Source: JBFHRB01 sp041591915
Lineage (GTDB): Bacteria; Actinomycetota; Nitriliruptoria; Nitriliruptorales; Nitriliruptoraceae
Direction: 5' to 3'
Assembly: GCA_041591915.1 (NCBI GenBank)
Contig: JBFHRB010000131.1
Coordinates: 1-9,327 of the forward strand
Length of the DNA: 9,327 bases
Positions 4,865 to 9,327 of the stretch are shown here, piece by piece; position 1 is the first letter of the stretch, and each line of letters starts with the position of its first letter. The notes beneath the pieces were generated by a model that was not told the DNA's origin, ran no database searches, and saw nothing but the letters and a program-made list of their open reading frames with translations. The position numbers and the translations under genes are program-made.

Positions 4865-7435
4865 CTAGCCGAGCTGGCCGCGGAGGGCGCCACCCGCGAA
4901 GTCCGACGTGTGGACGTTCACGTAGTGGCCCGCCGGGTCGCCCGCGATCGCGGCGACCTCGCTGCCGTCACCCGTGAAGCAGCCGAACTCGAAGGGCTCG
5001 CCGACGGGAGCCTCGAGCGCGACGAGGACGCCGCCGTTGGAGCCCGCCGCGCCCGTGTGGATGTGCGCGCCCGTCACGTCGGAGCCGAGGCCCCGGACGA
5101 TCGTGGAGGAGCAGACCGTCATGTCGTCCGCCCCGACGTAGATCCACGCGCTGCCTTGCGCCGCGACGTTGCCGGGGTCGGGGACCTCGTTGTCGCCGCG
5201 GAGCGTGGCCTTCCAGTCCGGTACGAGCTGGCCGCGCACCGCACCACCGCCGTACGTCGCCGTGTGGCCGTTGAAGTAGTGGCCCTCCGGGTCGGCGACC
5301 GCGGCCATCACCGCGCTCTCCACGGCGCCCACGCAGCCGAAGTGCCGCGTGGTCGACGCGCCCTCACCGGGAAGGCCGAGCCCGACGACGACCGGGCCGT
5401 TCTCGTCCACTCGGCCAGCGTGGATGTGGGCCGCGCCGAACGTGGCGTCGTCGAGGTTGTTGAGGTCCCACCGGTAGCACAGCGTCTTCATGCCGGCCGG
5501 GCCACTCGTGTCCTCGCCTAGCAGGAACTCCACGGTGCCGTAGGCGTCGGTGTCGCCCTGCCCGTAGGTGCCAGCGCCGTCGGTCTCCGCGTCACCGTTG
5601 ACGACCAGGCGCATGTCCGAGCCCAACTGCCCTCGCAGGGCACCCGACGGGGTGTCCTTGGTGTGCAGGTTGACGTAGAAGTCCACCGGGCGCGACGTCA
5701 GGTCCTGCAGCAGCGTCGTGGACGCTCCGGGTGCCGGCTCCACACAGGCGCTGTGGTTGACCGTCCCTCCGGGGCTCTCGGGCAGGTGCAGATCCAGTAC
5801 CACCGGGCCGTTGCCGTCGACCGCGGCCTCGTGGATGTGCGCGGCCGTGGCCGTGCTGTCGAGCCCCTCGGCCGTGAGGTGGTAGCAGACCGCTCCACCC
5901 ACCACGTCGTACGAGAAGAACCCCGAGCCGGGTGCCGGCGAGGCCACGGGCATGGCCGTGGTGGAGTCGATCTCGGCCGAACCCGTCAGCCAGATCTCCG
6001 ACGCCGGCAGCGTCAGCTGCCCGCGCACGGCCCCGCCGGGGTACGTCGCGTTGTGAACGTTGACGTAGTACGCGAACGGGTCGGCCTGGATCGCGGCACT
6101 CAGCTCGTCGACCGTGCTGCCGGCGACATCCGTGTCATCCAGGCACCCTGCGGCGAAGCCGATCGAGGGGATCTCGAGCGTGGCCACGACGGGTCCGTCG
6201 GACCCGCGGATCGCCCGGTGGATGTGCGCGGCGGTCGCCGGGTCGTCGAGCGTCACGTTGTACGCGTAGCAGAGCGATCCGAAGAACAGCCGTGCGAACC
6301 CGGAGCCCGAGCCCGGCGACGTCTCCTGGTCCCCGGTCAGCGGGAACGCGACGTCGGCACAGGTGGTCCCGAGGCGAGTGGCGACCGACGCGTCCTGGCT
6401 CACCGCGCCGGTACCGCCGGCGACGAGCACGTTGGTCGGCTGTCCGCACCGGGCCTGCAGGGCCTCGAACGTCGACGTCCCGACCAGTGTCGGGGTCCGC
6501 GTCAGGTACGTCGGGGCCATGGTCTTCGCGGACACCTGCGCCAGTGCCAGCGCGTCCGGGAAGTTGTCCCCGCGCGCGATGGCGACCTCGTCGTAGTCCC
6601 AGCCGAGGACGTTGGCGGTGTAGTCCGCGATCGCCGCGGCCGTGCCCGTGCGGTCGTCGCCGAACAGGCGCAGGACCGTCAGTCCCTTGCCCTCGAGCGC
6701 GGTCTTCACCGTGTCGGAGATCGCTGCCGTCCCGCCGACCAGGATGACCTGCTCGATCATGAGGTCATCCAGCGCGGAATCGGCAGCCGGGTGCAGCGCG
6801 TCCTTGGTGGTGAGCAGCAGCGGCACCTTGGCGCCGAAGGCGAGACCGCCGGCCGCCAGGGCGTCCGGGAAGTTCTCGCCGGTGGCGAGGATGGCCGTCT
6901 TGACCATGTTCGACTCGTTGCCGGCCTCCGGCAGCGTGCCGACCGTTGCGCCGGCCAGGGCGATGCGCTGGGCCGTCTCGTAGCGGGTGCCGCCGAAGAT
7001 GCGGGTGGTCTGGTAGCTCAGCTCGAGCGCATCCTGCTGTGACTGGCTGATCGCCGCGGTCCCACCCAGCAGGATGATGTCCGTCGCGTCGAGGGCGTCG
7101 AGGGCGTCGAGCGTCGCCTGGGGCGGGTTGTCGGTCTCGGTCAGCAGCAGCGCCGCGTTGCGGTCCCCGCCGAGGTAGGCCGCGGCCAGCGCGTCCGGGA
7201 AGGCGTCGGCACGGGCGAGCATGACCGTGGTCGAACCGGTGGGGAACGCGTCGTTGGCGAGGGCGATGGCCGTCTCGATGCGCGTGTTGCCCGCGAACCG
7301 CTCCTCCGGTGTCAGCGAGGTGGGTGGCCCGTCGGCTGCCCGCGCGTTGCCGGGTACGAGGGCGATGAGCAGCGCCAGGAGCGCGACGGTCACGGACGCG
7401 AAGGTCCATCGTTGCAGGCGGTGCGACGGTGTCAT
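4865..7435 (-). CDS. Secreted protein with three cell-wall-binding repeats (CWB2) and four CHRD domains
   Basis: The 856-residue precursor starts at ATG 7435-7433, which opens a clear signal peptide (cationic RLQRW, hydrophobic 13-28, cleavage likely after ARA, residue 33). The frame is open for another 336 codons upstream, but that part has no protein character. Residues 43-360 hold three CWB2-type repeats, each with RFAGNTRIETA-like, NFPDALA-like and LLGGTAAIS-like motifs (80-130, 189-240, 291-346). Known CWB2 modules attach proteins non-covalently to the wall. Residues 364-856 form four CHRD (chordin-type) domains ending in RGQL (471-474, 601-604, 734-737, 852-855). Each carries AHIH, an N-x-H motif and two Cys (389/431, 517/564, 653/701, 775/819). 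There is no C-terminal anchor. A wall-associated exported role is well supported; the ligand of the CHRD part is unknown. Confidence 0.93.
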   Translation of the reverse strand: MTPSHRLQRWTFASVTVALLALLIALVPGNARAADGPPTSLTPEERFAGNTRIETAIALANDAFPTGSTTVMLARADAFPDALAAAYLGGDRNAALLLTETDNPPQATLDALDALDATDIILLGGTAAISQSQQDALELSYQTTRIFGGTRYETAQRIALAGATVGTLPEAGNESNMVKTAILATGENFPDALAAGGLAFGAKVPLLLTTKDALHPAADSALDDLMIEQVILVGGTAAISDTVKTALEGKGLTVLRLFGDDRTGTAAAIADYTANVLGWDYDEVAIARGDNFPDALALAQVSAKTMAPTYLTRTPTLVGTSTFEALQARCGQPTNVLVAGGTGAVSQDASVATRLGTTCADVAFPLTGDQETSPGSGSGFARLFFGSLCYAYNVTLDDPATAAHIHRAIRGSDGPVVATLEIPSIGFAAGCLDDTDVAGSTVDELSAAIQADPFAYYVNVHNATYPGGAVRGQLTLPASEIWLTGSAEIDSTTAMPVASPAPGSGFFSYDVVGGAVCYHLTAEGLDSTATAAHIHEAAVDGNGPVVLDLHLPESPGGTVNHSACVEPAPGASTTLLQDLTSRPVDFYVNLHTKDTPSGALRGQLGSDMRLVVNGDAETDGAGTYGQGDTDAYGTVEFLLGEDTSGPAGMKTLCYRWDLNNLDDATFGAAHIHAGRVDENGPVVVGLGLPGEGASTTRHFGCVGAVESAVMAAVADPEGHYFNGHTATYGGGAVRGQLVPDWKATLRGDNEVPDPGNVAAQGSAWIYVGADDMTVCSSTIVRGLGSDVTGAHIHTGAAGSNGGVLVALEAPVGEPFEFGCFTGDGSEVAAIAGDPAGHYVNVHTSDFAGGALRGQLG

Positions 7436-7484
7436 GAGGGGTCCCCCGGGGGTGGCGGTCGGCATCCGATGTGCCGGACCACGA

Positions 7485-7513
7485 GGCTTATGACAGATCC
7501 GCGGGGACGTCAA
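7485..7513 (-). promoter_or_regulatory. Candidate promoter of the CWB2-CHRD gene
   Basis: On the minus strand TTGACG (7508-7513) is followed after 17 nt by TAAGCC (7485-7490). The -35 is near consensus and the -10 keeps only the TA. The leader to ATG 7435 would be about 40 nt. The likely ribosome site (GGGGGA, 7443-7448 read on the minus strand) lies mostly within the palindrome CCCCCGGGGG (7443-7452). Confidence 0.42.
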
Positions 7514-7563
7514 GCGACGAACCACCTCCCAGAGATGCCCGTTCGTACAACTGACCGCGACCC

Positions 7564-7570
7564 GAGGAGG
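7564..7570 (+). promoter_or_regulatory. Strong ribosome binding site for the Dps GTG start
   Basis: GAGGAGG is separated by 7 nt from GTG 7578. It fixes the GTG as the start although no ATG is near. I could not identify a convincing -35/-10 pair for this gene in the 142-bp divergent region. Confidence 0.75.
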
Positions 7571-7577
7571 CGAGCTC

Positions 7578-8078
7578 GTGGCGAGCCTGCCGACGACCGA
7601 GACCATCCAACGAAACATCCGCACGACGCTCGACGAGACCGCTCGTGCGGGTGTGCGCTCCGCCCTGCAGCCGACCCTGGTCGAGCTGATCGACCTGGCG
7701 CTCACCGGCAAGCAGCTCCACTGGAACGTGTTCGGGCCCCGGTTCAAGCCCGTCCACGAGCACCTCGACGAGCTGATCGACGAGTACCGCACGTGGAGCG
7801 ACGAGGTCGCCGAGCGGATGACGGCCCTCGGGATGCCCGCCGACGGCCGGAGCCAGCGCATCGCTGGTGACACGCCGCTCGACCCGGCGCCCGAGTCATG
7901 GCGGACCGACAGCGACACGCTGACCGACATCGCCGCGCGCATCGAGGTGGTCGCGCACAACGTCCGGCGGCGGATCGCCGAGGTCGCGGAGCACGACCCA
8001 GGGTCCGAGGACCTGCTCATCGAGGTGCTCCAGGGCCTCGAGAAGCAGCTCTGGATGGTCAACGCCCAGGAAGGCTGA
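7578..8078 (+). CDS. dps: Dps-family ferritin (DNA protection during starvation)
   Basis: This 166-residue protein is a typical Dps subunit length. Dps assembles into 12-subunit shells that oxidise Fe(II) with hydrogen peroxide and store the iron, shielding DNA; some also bind DNA. The intersubunit ferroxidase ligands are all present with the spacing of E. coli Dps: His48 (QLHWNVFGP), His60, Asp64, Asp75 and Glu79. The four-helix layout is clear (about 8-40, 44-80, 111-138, 143-164). The short N-terminus (MASLPTTETIQRNIR) has few basic residues and no Lys-rich tail, so DNA binding by that route is doubtful. The GTG start has an excellent Shine-Dalgarno. The gene is divergent from the CWB2-CHRD gene and 72 bp upstream of the SDR gene. 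Regulation by peroxide or iron is expected for the family, but I saw no clear operator. Confidence 0.95.
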   Translation: MASLPTTETIQRNIRTTLDETARAGVRSALQPTLVELIDLALTGKQLHWNVFGPRFKPVHEHLDELIDEYRTWSDEVAERMTALGMPADGRSQRIAGDTPLDPAPESWRTDSDTLTDIAARIEVVAHNVRRRIAEVAEHDPGSEDLLIEVLQGLEKQLWMVNAQEG

Positions 8079-8102
8079 CGCGGGCGCTCGTGTGCTCGGT
8101 GG

Positions 8103-8129
8103 CGGTTGGTAGCGTCCGGCGTCCAACCG
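8103..8129 (+). promoter_or_regulatory. Operator-like dyad with -10 hexamer before the SDR gene
   Basis: A perfect 7-bp inverted repeat CGGTTGG (8103-8109) and CCAACCG (8123-8129) is spaced by 13 nt. A TAnnnT hexamer TAGCGT (8110-8115) lies between the arms, 36 nt before the GTG start. Its position over a possible -10 suggests repressor binding; a leader hairpin is the alternative. No matching -35 is visible. Confidence 0.38.
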
Positions 8130-8150
8130 ACCGCAAGCCATGGAGCCGAC

Positions 8151-8927
8151 GTGCCTGCGACCAGCATCGACCTGACGGACCGCACCATCCTGATCACGGG
8201 GGCGAGCCGCGGCATCGGTGAGTCGATCGCCAGGACCGCGGCCGCGCACGGGGCCAACGTCGTCCTGTCGAGCCGCAAGCAGGAGGCCCTCGACGAGGTC
8301 GCGGCATCGATCCGCGCCGACGGGGGAGTGGCGTTCCCGCACGCCGCCCACGCCGGGCAGGAGGAGGCGATCGCCGAGCTCTTCCAGAAGGCGATCGACG
8401 AGTTCGGCAAGGTCGACGGCATCGTCAACAACGCCGCCACCAACCCCTACTTCGGCCCGACCGTCGACATCACCGACGCGCAGTTCGACAAGACCGTCGA
8501 GGTGAACATGCGCGGCTACCTGCGGGTGATCCAGCACTTCGTCCGCCACGCGCGCGAGCGCGGGGACGGCGGATCGATCGTGTCGATGGCCTCGATCGCG
8601 GGCATGGGCTCGGCGGTCCTGCAGGGCGTGTACGGCATGACCAAGGCGGCGGTGATCTCGATGACGAAGACGCTGGCGACCGAGCTGAGCGGTGACGGCA
8701 TCCGGGTGAACTGCATCTCGCCGGGCCTGATCCACACGAAGTTCGCGGGCGCCCTGGTCGAGAACGACGGCATCCGCGGACAGATCGAGCAGCGCACCCC
8801 GCTCGGCCGCGTCGGCCAGCCGGAGGAGATCGCGGTGGCTGCCTGCTACCTGCTGAGCGACGCCTCGAGCTACGTCACGGGCGAGAACCTCGTCATCGAC
8901 GGGGGCCTCACCATCGGCGCGATCTGA
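8151..8927 (+). CDS. SDR family oxidoreductase (classical short-chain dehydrogenase/reductase)
   Basis: This 258-residue protein starts at GTG 8151, 5 nt after GGAG (8142-8145). A GTG at 8106 would add 15 residues that cross the dyad and are not typical of the family. Landmarks of a classical SDR are all present: TGASRGIG cofactor loop (16-23), NNAA (93-96), and the catalytic tetrad Asn119, Ser148, Tyr161 and Lys165 (YGMTK). PGLIHTKF (191-198) follows, then the C-terminal YVTGENLVIDGG (241-252). Arg42 in SSRK after the second strand favours NADP(H). It resembles the FabG/SDR-type alcohol or 3-ketoacyl reductases. No acyl-carrier or fatty-acid gene is adjacent, so the substrate is undetermined. 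It lies 72 bp after Dps, possibly transcribed separately, and ends 6 bp from the convergent gene. Confidence 0.93.
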   Translation: MPATSIDLTDRTILITGASRGIGESIARTAAAHGANVVLSSRKQEALDEVAASIRADGGVAFPHAAHAGQEEAIAELFQKAIDEFGKVDGIVNNAATNPYFGPTVDITDAQFDKTVEVNMRGYLRVIQHFVRHARERGDGGSIVSMASIAGMGSAVLQGVYGMTKAAVISMTKTLATELSGDGIRVNCISPGLIHTKFAGALVENDGIRGQIEQRTPLGRVGQPEEIAVAACYLLSDASSYVTGENLVIDGGLTIGAI

Positions 8928-8933
8928 TCTGGC

Positions 8934-9327
8934 CTACCGGTGCTCGTCGGCGGCGAGCCGGCGTCGCAGCTCGCGCCGGACGTCGGACGGCAGGCGGTAG
9001 AAGAGCCGCTGCTCTCGCGCCACCGCCGCCGTTCCCCGCGACACGAGCGCGTCGAACAGCTTGTCGCGATGCACGTGGTGGACCCGTCGCAGCGCGTGGA
9101 GCAGGTACTCGACCGCCTGCGGGCTGTCGTCCTCGTGCATGCGCAGCGCGGCCGCGGTCAGGGTCACGGCGTCCATCGACAAGAGGAGCGCCCGGTCGGC
9201 GGCGGCACGCACCTGCTCCTCGCTCAGGCCCTCGAACGCGCCCGCCTCGGCACGAGCCGCGACGAGCGGGTGGCTCGGGTCAGCGGGGTGCTGGTGGCCG
9301 TCGAAGGGGTTGTGCGGCTGGTTCTGC
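8934..9327 (-). CDS. Unrecognised helical protein, C-terminal 130 residues (start probably off window)
   Basis: The frame is open from the right edge to TAG at 8934-8936. I do not recognise the family. The visible part begins with a His/Pro-rich segment (QNQPHNPFDGHQHP, then ADPSHPL), which looks like the disordered N-terminus of a short cytoplasmic protein whose start may lie just outside. It is followed by predicted helices: LSEEQVRAAADRALLLSMDAV, SPQAVEYLLHALRRVHHV, KLFDALVSRGTAAVAR and a basic end PSDVRRELRRRLAADEHR. A GTG at 9212 would give 92 residues, but its AGGAG lies only 3 nt away and the coding character continues upstream, so I prefer a partial gene. There is no signal peptide or membrane span. 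It converges on the SDR gene with a 6-bp gap. Confidence 0.6.
   Translation of the reverse strand, partial: QNQPHNPFDGHQHPADPSHPLVAARAEAGAFEGLSEEQVRAAADRALLLSMDAVTLTAAALRMHEDDSPQAVEYLLHALRRVHHVHRDKLFDALVSRGTAAVAREQRLFYRLPSDVRRELRRRLAADEHR

Noticed and set aside
5663..7042. 459-codon plus-strand frame
   Set aside because: It is antisense to the CWB2/CHRD coding region, with Val/Asp/Arg-rich composition typical of GC-rich antisense frames.
7546..7551. TACAAC as the dps -10
   Set aside because: It lacks the terminal T and has no -35 at suitable distance, so it is too weak to list.
7436..8443. 336-codon upstream extension of the CWB2-CHRD gene
   Set aside because: It is antisense to Dps and SDR. 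The signal peptide and ribosome site mark ATG 7435 as the start.

Overview
The window is high-GC DNA with the codon bias, GTG/TTG starts and TAnnnT-type promoters of an actinobacterium. The subtilase with a Trp-rich pentapeptide tail, the secreted cell-wall-binding-repeat/CHRD protein and the membrane-anchored signalling protein also fit Actinomycetota. A deep-branching class such as Nitriliruptoria or Acidimicrobiia is possible, but I cannot fix the taxon from this sequence. There is no sign of phage, transposon, integrase, CRISPR or toxin-antitoxin genes, and base composition is fairly even apart from one AT-richer patch at about 2710-2775. This looks like ordinary chromosomal sequence.

Layout. 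1-807 (-) is the N-terminal part of a polytopic membrane protein whose cytoplasmic output lies beyond the left edge. 919-2685 (-) is an exported subtilisin-like (S8) protease ending in about 16 ATWAG-type pentapeptides. It is preceded by an AT-richer control region with nested repeats. 2884-3996 (-) is a complete 370-residue citrate synthase. About 260 bp of divergent, GC-rich DNA separates it from 4255-4674 (+), a small unrecognised alpha/beta protein. A tRNA-Val(GAC) gene follows at 4736-4812 with encoded CCA, its own candidate promoter and a strong hairpin terminator. The hairpin also closes the convergent gene 4865-7435 (-), which encodes an 856-residue secreted protein with three cell-wall-binding repeats and four CHRD domains. 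From the other side of a 142-bp divergent region, 7578-8078 (+) encodes a Dps ferritin and 8151-8927 (+) an SDR oxidoreductase. The right edge (8934-9327, -) holds the C-terminal part of an unrecognised helical protein.

Functional links. I see no multi-gene operon or novel defence or biosynthetic system. The genes are mostly separate transcription units: central metabolism (citrate synthase), translation (tRNA-Val), iron/oxidative protection (Dps), and envelope or secreted functions (protease, CWB2-CHRD protein). The most unusual items are a tRNA with C instead of U at position 33, the CWB2 plus four-CHRD architecture, the near-identical Trp pentapeptide tail, and operator-like dyads at two promoters.
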